Shown here piece by piece: positions 16,115 through 24,077 of a DNA stretch of 45,926 bases. Within the stretch, counting starts at the first letter, position 1, and every line of letters starts with the position of its first letter. Under the pieces are notes generated by a model. That model ran no database searches, had not been told where the DNA came from, and saw only the letters and a list, made by a program, of their open reading frames with translations. A program made the translations under genes and the position numbers. Location: assembly GCF_014502795.1 (NCBI RefSeq), contig NZ_JACVHF010000021.1, positions 1-45,926 of the forward strand. Direction: 5' to 3'. The stretch comes from Heliobacterium chlorum. Its GTDB lineage: Bacteria; Bacillota; Desulfitobacteriia; Heliobacteriales; Heliobacteriaceae.

Positions 16115-18009
16115 GATTATCACTGACCTTTGACAAAAAATTCGATGCCCTTTATCAGAAATTCGCCAAAAATCCACGAGGGTTTGCACTGCTGTCTCTG
16201 GAAGGGATCAGCCCAGACAAAATTGATGTAGGCCAAATGTCTCATGATTACTTCACGAAGCGGCTGGCAGATACCAGCGTAGATCAAAACGCCAACGCCA
16301 ACGAGGAGTTGAGTGCCAACAACTATCAGTCCGAAGTGGTGAAAGGGATTTTGAAGCTGGAAGGATATTACCTGCTGTGGCGTTATTCAGCCAAGCGTTT
16401 CGGGATACGCAAAGCAAATGAAATGATTTCTGCAATCTGGAAGGGGGACGTGTACTTTCATGATGCCAGCGGGCATGGAATTCAGATTCCCTATTGCTTC
16501 GCTTTTTCTACCCAAAACTTAATGTTGCAAGGGAGACCTTACGGACAACTCGGATCGGTGCCTCCAAAACGGGCCGATAGTTTTGTGGCTCAAGTAACGG
16601 AAACCGTCATGGATCTATCCCAGGAATTTGCCGGAGCGGTGGCCCCAGGGGATTTTATTGTAAACCTGTCTTGGTATTTACAACGGGAAGGAATAGACCC
16701 TCGTAAGCCCCACGATTGGGATTATATCGTGAACTTATGGCAGAAGTTTATTCACGTTTGTAATAACAAGTTTCGAACTTCCGGGCAAAGCCCTTTTACC
16801 AACATTTCGATTTTTGATCGGGCGAACCTAGAAAAGTTATTTACAGAATACCGTTACCCCGATGGTTCGGAAGTAAACGTGGAATATGTGATGGATGTTC
16901 AAAAGATCCTTGCCGAATTCTTTTCAAAAGGAGATCCGTCTACGGGCCTGCCATATCGCTTTCCGGTAATGACGGCAAATATGTCTGTGGATGAAAACAG
17001 ACAGCCATTGGATACCGATTTTATGAAGTTTATCAGTCGAATAAATACAAACTTGGGCTGTTTCAACATTTACGCCAATGAAGGATCAAAGGTGGCTATG
17101 TGCTGCCGATATGTCAACGATGCGGATCGCATGCGAGAATACCGGGCAGACAGTTTTGGTAACGGTGGAATGAATATTGGATCGCATAGGGTTGTTACAA
17201 TCAACTTTCCCCGGATTGCGTTACAGGCGAAAGACCGGAAAGATTTTTTCCGACTGTTAGAAAAACGACTAATGCTGACTCGCGATCTGCTGCTGGTTCA
17301 CCGGGAAGAAATATTGCAACGACGGGTGAACCAAGGGTTTCTCAGATTTTTCAAACCCCTTGGCTGGTTCACACCGGATATGCTGTTTTCCACAATCGGC
17401 ATCCATGGGCAGTACGAAATGTGCCACTTTTTAGGGATACCCTTGGAATCCCAGGAAGGGCAAGACTTTGTGGAAGAAGTGCTGATGAAGACGGAGGAAT
17501 ACGCCTTGGCATTCAGCCGGGAAACAGGCCATTCTTTCAATACCGAAGAAATACCAGCGGAATCCACTGCCGTCTCCCTAGCCCGAAAGGATCGGCTGAC
17601 ATTCGGGGAACAGCAGCAGCCCTTTGAACTTTACAGTAATCAATACATTCCCTTAATTGCTGAAATGGGGACGATGGATCGAATCCACCTGACCGGGCGT
17701 TTTATGAAACATGTTAGTGGTGGTGGGATTTTACACTTGAATGTTCAAGAACGGATTACTGATCCAGAGACCATGGAGCGGTTAATCCAAATTGCACTGA
17801 CCGAAGGTGTGGAACATTTCGCAATCAATTATGGCTTTGGAATCTGTTCTGAAGGGCATACATCTATTGTCGGAACCGGGACAAGTTGCCCGATTTGCGG
17901 TGCCCCGATCCAAGATTATTTGACCCGGATTATCGGATACTTCACCAAAGTTTCGAGCTGGAATGCGACCCGCAAAAATTACGAATACCCGAAAAGAAAA
18001 TTTAACTGA
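16111..18009 (+). CDS. nrdD: Class III anaerobic ribonucleoside-triphosphate reductase (NrdD)
   Basis: A 632-residue protein. Active-site regions are clear: the central block LGCFNIYANEG, AMCCRYVNDADR and NIGSHRVVTINFPRIAL, and the C-terminal radical loop TRIIGYF with G609. The zinc region CSEGH...CPIC keeps three cysteines; the usual second Cys of the first pair is missing and His may replace it. The N-terminus (MRLSLTFDKKFDALYQKF) lacks a recognisable ATP-cone, so dATP feedback may be absent. The enzyme reduces NTPs to dNTPs and needs NrdG. A terminator follows. Confidence 0.93.
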   Translation: MRLSLTFDKKFDALYQKFAKNPRGFALLSLEGISPDKIDVGQMSHDYFTKRLADTSVDQNANANEELSANNYQSEVVKGILKLEGYYLLWRYSAKRFGIRKANEMISAIWKGDVYFHDASGHGIQIPYCFAFSTQNLMLQGRPYGQLGSVPPKRADSFVAQVTETVMDLSQEFAGAVAPGDFIVNLSWYLQREGIDPRKPHDWDYIVNLWQKFIHVCNNKFRTSGQSPFTNISIFDRANLEKLFTEYRYPDGSEVNVEYVMDVQKILAEFFSKGDPSTGLPYRFPVMTANMSVDENRQPLDTDFMKFISRINTNLGCFNIYANEGSKVAMCCRYVNDADRMREYRADSFGNGGMNIGSHRVVTINFPRIALQAKDRKDFFRLLEKRLMLTRDLLLVHREEILQRRVNQGFLRFFKPLGWFTPDMLFSTIGIHGQYEMCHFLGIPLESQEGQDFVEEVLMKTEEYALAFSRETGHSFNTEEIPAESTAVSLARKDRLTFGEQQQPFELYSNQYIPLIAEMGTMDRIHLTGRFMKHVSGGGILHLNVQERITDPETMERLIQIALTEGVEHFAINYGFGICSEGHTSIVGTGTSCPICGAPIQDYLTRIIGYFTKVSSWNATRKNYEYPKRKFN

Positions 18010-18021
18010 TGTATCAACCTG

Positions 18022-18054
18022 GGGGGACGAAAGTTCCCCCGAAAGTTTTTTGCA
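18022..18054 (+). terminator. Terminator after nrdD
   Basis: GGGGGA pairs with TCCCCC (18022-18040) around a short loop, followed by GAAAG and TTTTTT. The T tract runs into a promoter-like motif, as at 4163 and 20840. Confidence 0.7.
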
Positions 18055-18095
18055 CGGAGCAGGGGGAGAAAACGGCATCGAAAGATTAAAGGGGG
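18050..18095 (+). promoter_or_regulatory. Phage promoter-like motif, site 5 (before dut)
   Basis: TTGCACGGA (18050-18058), exactly 14 bp, then CGGCATCGAAAG (18073-18084) and ATTAAAGGGGG. The downstream block and spacing match the other sites well, while the upstream block is one base short of TTGTCAC. It follows a terminator T tract. Confidence 0.4.
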
Positions 18096-18105
18096 ATGAA
18101 ATATT

Positions 18106-18606
18106 GTGAACATGGTAGAGGTATTCATTCCAACGAAGCGATTGCATCCAACAGCAATGATTCCTCAACGGGCAACCTCCTTGGCAAGCGGATATGACCT
18201 GCGGGCCTTCGATGTGCTAAGGCCCGGTGAAGATCCCAACGAGCCGTTCAATGCATGGTTTTCCCGTTATACCTTACGACCCGGCGAACGGTGCATGGTT
18301 CGAACAGGAATCGCTATTCAGATGCCCATCGGACTGGAAGCCGAAATACGGCCCCGGAGTGGTTTAGCATGGAAGCATGGGATAACCGTATTGAACACAC
18401 CGGGGACAATTGATGCGGATTATACGGGTGGGATCGGAGTGATCCTAATCAACCTTTCGGATCAATCCTTCGTGATTACCCAAGGGGAACGGGTGGCCCA
18501 AATGGTCTTCCCGCAAGCATTGCATAATGCAGAACTTATCGCGGTTTGCCATTTCGAGAAGACGGGACGGGCTGAGGGCGGCTTTGGGCATACCGGAAAA
18601 AGATAA
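18106..18606 (+). CDS. dut: dUTP diphosphatase
   Basis: A 166-residue protein starting at GTG 18106, 9 nt after GGGGGA. All five dUTPase motifs are visible: SGYDLRA (I), PRSGLAWK (II), GTIDADYTGGIGVILIN (III), RVAQMVF (IV) and the Gly-rich RAEGGFGHTG (V). The enzyme hydrolyses dUTP to dUMP, keeping uracil out of DNA and supplying substrate for dTMP synthesis, probably by the ThyX-fold protein encoded next. A roughly 12-residue insert before motif II (PGEDPNEPFNAWFS) is unusual but common in phage enzymes. Confidence 0.93.
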   Translation: MNMVEVFIPTKRLHPTAMIPQRATSLASGYDLRAFDVLRPGEDPNEPFNAWFSRYTLRPGERCMVRTGIAIQMPIGLEAEIRPRSGLAWKHGITVLNTPGTIDADYTGGIGVILINLSDQSFVITQGERVAQMVFPQALHNAELIAVCHFEKTGRAEGGFGHTGKR

Positions 18607-18628
18607 TAGAGGCGGGGTGGAATCTTAT

Positions 18629-19570
18629 ATGAAGAATAACCTTCGAAAAGCCATTCTCCCGGACGACATTTTTTCTATCAACTTGAATGAAATTACCGGC
18701 AATGATTATGTGTTTCTGAATCAGGATCGGCAGATGGACATTGCTCGAATTGAATATTTCATTAACCGGGTTTATAGAATGCAGGGATTTCAGCCTGTTC
18801 AAAAGGGCCGGGTGATTGCATTACGGTATACCGACCGGGAACGCCTGTCCTCTGCCTTCGCCGCAGCCCTGTATTTGGGCAAATATGACGACATGGATAA
18901 TACCGAGAGGTTTCTAAAAGGTATGGTAAGGGCCGGGCATTCCTATGAACCGATTCGCGGCGAAACGATTTCTTTCCTTTATATAGGGGTAAGTAAGCCT
19001 GCTTATGACCATCTCATCACCTATACATTACGGAATCGCCGGATTGCTGGCGGTCTGCGAGCGAATAAACCCTGGGGATATGTCATTCCCAAAGAAGCTA
19101 AGAACCGAAAGGTCTATAAAGCTATGATGGAGTCCCAATTGGCCCAATGTGAGGAACTGACCCGGCAGGCCGACACGAAGGAACAATTGCAAGCGGTACG
19201 ATCGCTATATCCAACCGGTGTGATTCTTCCCCCATTCATGTTTGACTTTTCCGAAGAAGCCTTGGCAAAGAATATTTTTCAGCAGCGTTTATGGGAACCC
19301 GGTGCCCAAGGTGAAACGAAAGAGATTGTGCAAAACATGTTCGAAGCGGTACGGGAACTGGACCTGGAAAAGTGGGATTTCCTTCAGGAGTATCATGGGG
19401 AACACATGTCAACCCAGAAACGGGCGATGCGAAAGCTACGGGAGCAACGTCCCACCCTGGGTGATCTGTTAGACAAAGAAAAAGCCCAGGGAAATGACGT
19501 TTTCACCCTGGATGTTTACAAACTGATCATGGAGAAACTGGGGAAGGTCCCGAAATCGATGTGGGACTAA
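18629..19570 (+). CDS. Divergent ThyX-fold protein (FAD-dependent thymidylate synthase-like)
   Basis: A 313-residue protein; ATG 18629 follows GGCGGGGTGG. The order of features matches ThyX: MVRAGHSYEPI (like the family GH-x-P), FLYIGVSKPAYDHLITYTL, then RNRRIAGG where ThyX has RHR-x7-S, and a late RSLYP and QQRLWEPGAQGETKEI corresponding to AR-x-LP and LR...AQ-x-EI. The RHR becomes RNR and the activating Ser is missing. It could still methylate dUMP by a modified route, act on another pyrimidine, or be non-catalytic. Position next to dut and dNMP kinase supports a nucleotide role. Confidence 0.5.
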   Translation: MKNNLRKAILPDDIFSINLNEITGNDYVFLNQDRQMDIARIEYFINRVYRMQGFQPVQKGRVIALRYTDRERLSSAFAAALYLGKYDDMDNTERFLKGMVRAGHSYEPIRGETISFLYIGVSKPAYDHLITYTLRNRRIAGGLRANKPWGYVIPKEAKNRKVYKAMMESQLAQCEELTRQADTKEQLQAVRSLYPTGVILPPFMFDFSEEALAKNIFQQRLWEPGAQGETKEIVQNMFEAVRELDLEKWDFLQEYHGEHMSTQKRAMRKLREQRPTLGDLLDKEKAQGNDVFTLDVYKLIMEKLGKVPKSMWD

Positions 19571-19599
19571 CGGATTTATTTTTTCAATGACTGTTTATC

Positions 19600-19643
19600 T
19601 TGTCACAATCCCTATCTGTTTGTCGGTATCTAAGAGACATAGG
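19600..19643 (+). promoter_or_regulatory. Phage promoter-like motif, site 2
   Basis: TTGTCACAA (19600-19608), 15 bp, CGGTATCTAAG (19624-19634), then ATAGG (19639-19643), which merges with the ribosome site AGGAGGG of the methyltransferase. This is the best match together with site 3 at 20840. Confidence 0.6.
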
Positions 19644-19652
19644 AGGGATTAC

Positions 19653-20825
19653 ATGATGCAACAATCGAAGAACCAACTACTACAAGGGGATAGCCAAGAG
19701 CTTCTAAAAACGCTCCCAGATAACAGTGTCGATTCCTGCGTGACCGACCCGCCATACGGGCTTTCAAAGGAACCCAATATTACCGAGGTACTGACGAACT
19801 GGTTGGCGGGCGAAGATTACAATCATTGGTCTGGTGGTTTCATGGGTGAAACATGGGATTCTTTTGTTCCTAGCCCGGAGTTGTGGAGAGAAGTGTACCG
19901 GGTCATGAAGCCAGGCAGCCATCTTTTATGTTTTGCCGGGACGCGGACACAGGACTTAATGACGATGGCTCTCCGGCTGGCGGGGTTTGAAATCCGAGAC
20001 GTAATCGAATGGCTATATACCAGTGGATTTCCCAAGAATTTAGACGTAGGAAAACAGTTTGACAAACGGGCAGGGGCCGAACGGGAGAAAGTGAAAGTCC
20101 CCTATAATCCCGTCTTGCGATTCGGAGGTCAGAACTCCCGGCCATGGATGGACAAGGCAGTACAACAGGGATTTCACGAAACAGACAGCAAGATGCCGGT
20201 GACCGAACAGGCGAAAAAGTGGGACGGCTGGGGAACGGCGTTAAAGCCTTCCCATGAACCGATCATCATGGCCCGGAAGCCTTTAGTGGGAACGGTTTGT
20301 GATACCGTTGAACAGTACGGAGCCGGGGTTATTAATGTAAATGGGTGTAGAATCAAAGATAAATCGGGAACATGTTCGGTATCCAGTCAAGAAGGTAGAT
20401 GGCCCGCAAACTGCGTAACCGAAGAATCTGATGAATGGTTCAGTAGGTTTTTCAATATATCTCCGCAAGAACTTTCTAAAAAGCCCACAAAGAAAGAAAA
20501 GAACAGTGATTGGAAAGGGAATCTCATTCATATAGAGGAACGTCGAGTGTATCCCGGTAGCGGTAGAGGAGTGTTAAACAGCACCCATACCCTCGATGGT
20601 CGGGAAAGAAAACCCGTTATGAATCGAAACTTTCATCCAACGGTGAAACCTGTTGGGCTGATGCAATGGCTAATTCGGCTCGTGACGGCTCCCGGTGGAA
20701 TCGTGCTAGATCCCTTCGGTGGAAGTGGGACCACAGGGGTAGCGGCTCTGAAAGAAGATCGGGCGTTTATCTTGATTGAACAAAATCCGGAATATGTAGA
20801 AATTGCGAGGGCGAGGGTGGGATAA
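19653..20825 (+). CDS. DNA methyltransferase, N6-adenine/N4-cytosine type
   Basis: About 390 residues; ATG 19653 or 19656 follow AGGAGGG. Catalytic motif IV is DPPYG (D32) near the N-terminus, and the SAM-binding motif I DPFGGSGTTG (D353) is near the C-terminus; this order marks a beta-class amino-methyltransferase. A long target-recognition region (about 110-330) lies between. Phages use such enzymes to protect DNA from host restriction or for regulation. The next gene, across a terminator, is a candidate PD-(D/E)XK nuclease, so a restriction-modification pair is possible but unproven. Confidence 0.88.
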   Translation: MMQQSKNQLLQGDSQELLKTLPDNSVDSCVTDPPYGLSKEPNITEVLTNWLAGEDYNHWSGGFMGETWDSFVPSPELWREVYRVMKPGSHLLCFAGTRTQDLMTMALRLAGFEIRDVIEWLYTSGFPKNLDVGKQFDKRAGAEREKVKVPYNPVLRFGGQNSRPWMDKAVQQGFHETDSKMPVTEQAKKWDGWGTALKPSHEPIIMARKPLVGTVCDTVEQYGAGVINVNGCRIKDKSGTCSVSSQEGRWPANCVTEESDEWFSRFFNISPQELSKKPTKKEKNSDWKGNLIHIEERRVYPGSGRGVLNSTHTLDGRERKPVMNRNFHPTVKPVGLMQWLIRLVTAPGGIVLDPFGGSGTTGVAALKEDRAFILIEQNPEYVEIARARVG

Positions 20826-20841
20826 CCCTCCCTCTTTTTTT
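20813..20841 (+). terminator. Terminator overlapping the methyltransferase 3' end
   Basis: GAGGGT (20813-20818) pairs with ACCCTC (20825-20830), followed by CCTCTTTTTTT. The T tract overlaps the start of promoter-like motif site 3. Confidence 0.75.
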
Positions 20842-20882
20842 GTCACAAGTTCTCCTTTCCATCGGCATCTAAGGATATAGGG
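20840..20882 (+). promoter_or_regulatory. Phage promoter-like motif, site 3
   Basis: TTGTCACAA (20840-20848), 14 bp, CGGCATCTAAG (20863-20873), then ATAGGG (20877-20882). It precedes the nuclease/kinase/regulator operon and follows a terminator without any gap. Confidence 0.6.
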
Positions 20883-20905
20883 ACAAAGAGGGGGAGGAAG
20901 ATGAA

Positions 20906-21433
20906 ATGGCCCAAGCAGCCCTGTACGATTTTTATCGAATGGAAGGGAGGACGATTAAGGAGTTTGCCCGTGACATTGCACAGGGAACCAAAACGGAAGC
21001 GGAAATCATCGCTCTCTATGTGGATTACTGGCGGCAAAAGACCGGGGAAGTCCTGACTGTCAAAAATAACGGCTGCGATAACTCCGGGCGACTGCTGATG
21101 AATGCTAGAGTAAACCTAAATGCGGATTACCTATTGAACGGAAAACCCGTGGAAGTAAAGTTTAACAATTCAGTGCTTAATGCATTCCGCTTCAAGGCTG
21201 ATCAGTTAGAAAGCTATTTGAAACAAGGTGCCTCGGTGATCTGGGTAAACGGATGGCAAACTCCGTCTCCAGTCTTTACAGTGCTCAAAACAAGACAACT
21301 CGAAGCCATTAAACAAAGTGGAGAACCGTTACCCTTTACCCATTGGGGTGGAAAACTGTGCTACGAACTATCTGCTGCGGATTATATATGGACGGCGTTA
21401 AAGGGGAAAGAACGTTATGGGAAATGTGGGTGA
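20906..21433 (+). CDS. Candidate PD-(D/E)XK nuclease
   Basis: A 175-residue protein with ATG after GGGGGAGGAAGATGAA. Residues 72-86 read NADYLLNGKPVEVKF, giving D74 and E83-V-K85, the spacing of a PD-(D/E)XK core. The preceding GCDNSGRLLMNARVNL and the following helix FKADQLESYLKQGA fit the fold. The C-terminal residues show no other domain. It is transcribed from its own motif site with dNMP kinase and a small sigma-like protein. It may be a phage endonuclease or the partner of the methyltransferase upstream. Moderate confidence; it rests on motif spacing alone. Confidence 0.5.
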   Translation: MAQAALYDFYRMEGRTIKEFARDIAQGTKTEAEIIALYVDYWRQKTGEVLTVKNNGCDNSGRLLMNARVNLNADYLLNGKPVEVKFNNSVLNAFRFKADQLESYLKQGASVIWVNGWQTPSPVFTVLKTRQLEAIKQSGEPLPFTHWGGKLCYELSAADYIWTALKGKERYGKCG

Positions 21434-21435
21434 CT

Positions 21436-21969
21436 ATGTACGGCGTAAAAATTGCATTAACCGGAAGGATGCGAAGCGGTAAAGACCTGATTGCAGACTA
21501 TCTCATAGAAAAGCATGGATTTAAGCGTTTTGCCTTTGGAGATGGGGTAAGAATGGTGTCCCGGATACTGTACCCCCAGATTGAGATAGAGGGAGGGAAA
21601 CACCGTTCTCTTTATCAGGATGTGGGGCAGTCATTACGGAGAAATGACCCGGACGTGTGGGTGCGTTACTTACTGCGACAGATGGTGAGTGAAACCAACC
21701 CTACGGATTCGATTGTGATTTCCGACCTACGGCAACCGAATGAATACGCAGCCTTAGTGACCGAGGGGTTTACAATTGTTCGAGTAAATTCTACGGAAGA
21801 TAATCGGACGGCCCGAATGAAAGCTCTGGGGGATGTGTTTACGGCTGAAGATGTGAACCATGAAACAGAATCCCATATTGAACGATACGTGGTAGATTTC
21901 GAGATCACAAACAACAGCAACCGTAGGCGACTATTTGAACAGGTAGAAACGGTGCTATCGAACATCTGA
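21436..21969 (+). CDS. Deoxynucleoside monophosphate kinase
   Basis: A 177-residue protein when started at ATG 21436; ATG 21424 or the overlapping GTG 21430 (GTGA with the previous stop) are alternatives since no ribosome site is decisive. The P-loop GRMRSGKD (K16) opens the protein, followed by FKRFAFGDGVRM, as in dNMP kinases of phages. SIVISDLRQPNEY is the Walker-B-like strand with the substrate-binding Arg. The enzyme phosphorylates dNMPs towards dNTPs, complementing NrdD, dUTPase and the ThyX-fold protein. Confidence 0.8.
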   Translation: MYGVKIALTGRMRSGKDLIADYLIEKHGFKRFAFGDGVRMVSRILYPQIEIEGGKHRSLYQDVGQSLRRNDPDVWVRYLLRQMVSETNPTDSIVISDLRQPNEYAALVTEGFTIVRVNSTEDNRTARMKALGDVFTAEDVNHETESHIERYVVDFEITNNSNRRRLFEQVETVLSNI

Positions 21970-21990
21970 ACGGAGGGGGGAATCGGGGGG

Positions 21991-22359
21991 ATGGGAACCT
22001 GCAAAGTTGATTTTTCCGGTAAACAAAAGAGAATGGATGAAGCCTATCCAATGGACAGAGAACGGGGTATTTATGCTCTGCTTGCCAATGTTCACAAACT
22101 GCGGGAAATGAGGTTTAGCCGGGCAGATTATGCGGCGAGTGATTTGCTAATCGATTTTACGAATTCTGTGGTGGAAGCCTCTCTGACATCTCGGCAGCGG
22201 CTTGTAATATACTTGGTCTATTTCCGAGGATACACCCAACAAGAAGTGGCCCGAAGGCTTTCCATTACCCAACAAGGTGTTAGTGACCATATTAACGCGG
22301 CGGTATCCCGGATTGCTGTGGTAAATCGGAACAAGGAGCAGGGGGTAAATGTGGCATGA
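21991..22359 (+). CDS. Small sigma-region-4-like transcription regulator
   Basis: A 122-residue protein with ATG after GGAGGGGGGAATCGGGGGG. The C-terminal half is a sigma-70 region-4-type helix-turn-helix: LTSRQRLVIYLVYFRGYTQQ, EVARRLSITQQGVSDHINAA and VSRI. No region 2 is visible. Such proteins at the end of early modules (ArpU/RinA-type) switch on late phage genes. It overlaps the next gene by 4 bp. It may work with, or replace, the sigma-like factor at 10528. Confidence 0.65.
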   Translation: MGTCKVDFSGKQKRMDEAYPMDRERGIYALLANVHKLREMRFSRADYAASDLLIDFTNSVVEASLTSRQRLVIYLVYFRGYTQQEVARRLSITQQGVSDHINAAVSRIAVVNRNKEQGVNVA

Positions 22360-22763
22360 AAGAGAAAAGAAAAAACCCTTACGCTGGTCGGTTTCTTCCC
22401 GGTACAGATTACGAGAGGGCGTTCAAAGAAGAAGTAACCCAGCTTGTGAAGAGGGACATGCCTCTCCGATGGCGGAATCAAGAGGTGGAAGACTTGACGG
22501 AGGCTTATTTCGAACAGTCACGAAAAGTACCGGATAGCTTACAGCTTTTTTGGCTGGCGAATTACATTCTCCGGGACGACCTGAAGGACCGTTGCCCCGA
22601 TAAGCTGACCCGTACGGATTTTCCCTTTTTGAGTAAGGGGCAGACGAAGCTACGGATGAATAGGGAAAGGCCGACTGGTGATATGGGGTACGTCCCCTCT
22701 ACCGGTAGAAAGCCGAGGATTAAGCCGAAAAAATACCGTCATATGCAACGAGAGGGGGCGTAA
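22356..22763 (+). CDS. Hypothetical phage protein, 135 residues
   Basis: An ATGA overlap places this gene in the operon with the sigma-like regulator. The product is very basic, with a C-terminal tail of Arg and Lys (RKPRIKPKKYRHMQREG). A central helical part (VEDLTEAYFEQSRKVPDSLQ, LFWLANYILRDDLKDRC) has no motif I recognise. The size and place at the end of the replication module are typical of accessory regulators. The function is unknown; DNA or RNA binding is plausible from charge. Confidence 0.6.
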   Translation: MKEKRKNPYAGRFLPGTDYERAFKEEVTQLVKRDMPLRWRNQEVEDLTEAYFEQSRKVPDSLQLFWLANYILRDDLKDRCPDKLTRTDFPFLSKGQTKLRMNRERPTGDMGYVPSTGRKPRIKPKKYRHMQREGA

Positions 22764-22904
22764 CAGCCTTTCGATTTTTTTCGCTTAATGACGCACTGGC
22801 GTCCTCTCACTAATACTAAAATTCAAACAGGAAGAATGAGGATCGCAATAAGGGGTATAGCTAGATACGATTATTTTCCTAAAAGTAAGTAAGGTGAAGA
22901 TATT

Positions 22905-23129
22905 ATGATTATGGAAGAAAACGAGAAAAGACTCACAAATCTAATCTACTCCGGTGTGGCCGCTATAAGAATTTGCGAGTATTACGAAAAGACGATGATT
23001 GATTTAATCAATAATATATCATCGGAATATCACCTTAATGACGATCGAAAAGACGAACTAGAGAATGATATAAGAAATCTTTGTGACCAAACCATAAATA
23101 GATATATTGCGTTAACCAACGATAAATAA
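22905..23129 (+). CDS. Small hypothetical helical protein
   Basis: A 74-residue protein preceded by AAGGTGAAGATATT; the start is ATG 22905 or 22911. It is mostly helical and acidic (NDDRKDELENDIRNLCDQTI) with no membrane segment. It lies alone between the replication module and the non-coding region and has its own terminator at 23143. The gene is more A+T-rich than the upstream module, hinting that it belongs to the cargo region. No family is recognised. Confidence 0.5.
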   Translation: MIMEENEKRLTNLIYSGVAAIRICEYYEKTMIDLINNISSEYHLNDDRKDELENDIRNLCDQTINRYIALTNDK

Positions 23130-23142
23130 ACCTAACGCCAAG

Positions 23143-23169
23143 ACAGTCCCCCGCAACGGGGGCTGTTTC
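23143..23169 (+). terminator. Terminator before the non-coding region
   Basis: ACAGTCCCCC pairs with GGGGGCTGT (one bulged T) around GCAAC, followed by a short T stretch. Confidence 0.65.
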
Positions 23170-23179
23170 GCTCTTTGAT

Positions 23180-23800
23180 AACTAAAAAAGCCCACGCCAA
23201 ATAAGCGACGGTCGTGAGATTAAAAGAACCCTCGCTTGATTAATGGTCGGACGTTGACTCTGGTATTGCTGGGAGGACTTCGCTGTTGGTCGTGAGGACA
23301 AACTGCCCCTCAGATTATCGGCTGAAGTCACCTATCGGCTGTTTGGCAGACTGGCCTCTCGACGGTATGGGCGAAGTTCACTGCTGACTTATCGGCAAAA
23401 CTGCCCTGACCGTGGGTTTCGGTAACGTGGCCGGACTTCGCTAGGTGGCGTCTGCGTAGTGGCCCATCGGCTTACCGGTCGCTTTCCGCAAACCTGCAAT
23501 TAGTTCTAAGAGGTATATACTACTTAGAGAATTTTGCAGGTTACGCTGCCATCGTGTTCCACCGGGGATTCCGCACCTATGATCGCTAAGGCGACCCCAG
23601 CCAAAACCCATAGCTCAACCGTGAAGCTACGCTTCCCATATTTGATTTTCGAGAACAGGTGATTCAGCTTTTGGCCCTTATCGACCTCCCTCTGGTTGAG
23701 AATTCGGGCAAGACCGTTATTCCAGAAGGGCAGACCTCCTCTGCGGAATGAACTTGATTCGTCGCTGTCTTTAATTGAGAGAACCGGTCATCACTCGATA
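23180..23800 (+). ncRNA. Candidate large structured non-coding RNA
   Basis: No convincing gene is seen on either strand between 23130 and 24311. The sequence is instead dense in pairable segments: AAGCGA / TCGCTT (about 23203-23236); ACGGT-AT-GGGC / GCCC-TG-ACCGT (about 23363-23412); and AACCTGCAA / TTGCAGGTT (23491-23499 / 23534-23542) enclosing TTCTAAG / CTTAGA. Short motifs recur (ACTTCGCT three times and its complement-like GGCGAAGTT). G+C is higher than in flanking cargo. Size and prophage setting resemble large ornate RNAs (ROOL, GOLLD), but I cannot confirm a class; strand and ends are uncertain. Confidence 0.45.
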
Positions 23801-23820
23801 AAACCACTCCTAATATATCC

Positions 23821-23936
23821 GGCCCATCATGCACTGAACCGAGATGTAAAATATCTGAAGCAAATGCTTGTACGTTGTGGAATTAAATTTTTAATTTTAG
23901 CTGGGACCGGCTATTCCTCGATATCGATTCCTCCTT
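23821..23936. repeat. Direct repeat, copy 1 of 2
   Basis: It begins GGCCCATCATGCA and contains GGAATTAAATTTTTAATTTT, a GGACCGGCTATT block and CTCGATAT, and ends ATTCCTCCT. Copy 2 follows within 6 bp. The AATTAAA / TTTAATT stem suggests a hairpin. It lies directly after the candidate structured RNA and could be part of it. Confidence 0.6.
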
Positions 23937-23942
23937 GCTGCA

Positions 23943-24077
23943 GGCCCATCATGCAATGGGCCATTAATGAGGTATATGAATCAAATGCGTGTCGTGTTGA
24001 TTCGACGGTAGAATCATTGCGGAATTAAATTTTTAATTTTTTTCGGGGCCGGTTATTTCTCGATATTCATTCCTCCT
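23943..24077. repeat. Direct repeat, copy 2 of 2
   Basis: It shares with copy 1 the blocks GGCCCATCATGCA, GCGGAATTAAATTTTTAATT, GGGCCGGTTATT, CTCGATAT and ATTCCTCCT in the same order, with a 20-bp insertion in the middle. This copy also has the short inverted repeat GGCCCAT / ATGGGCC. Confidence 0.6.

Noticed and set aside
23696-24028. 110-codon frame within the non-coding region
   Set aside because: It crosses the two-copy repeat, has no ribosome site and an incoherent composition; structure fits RNA better.
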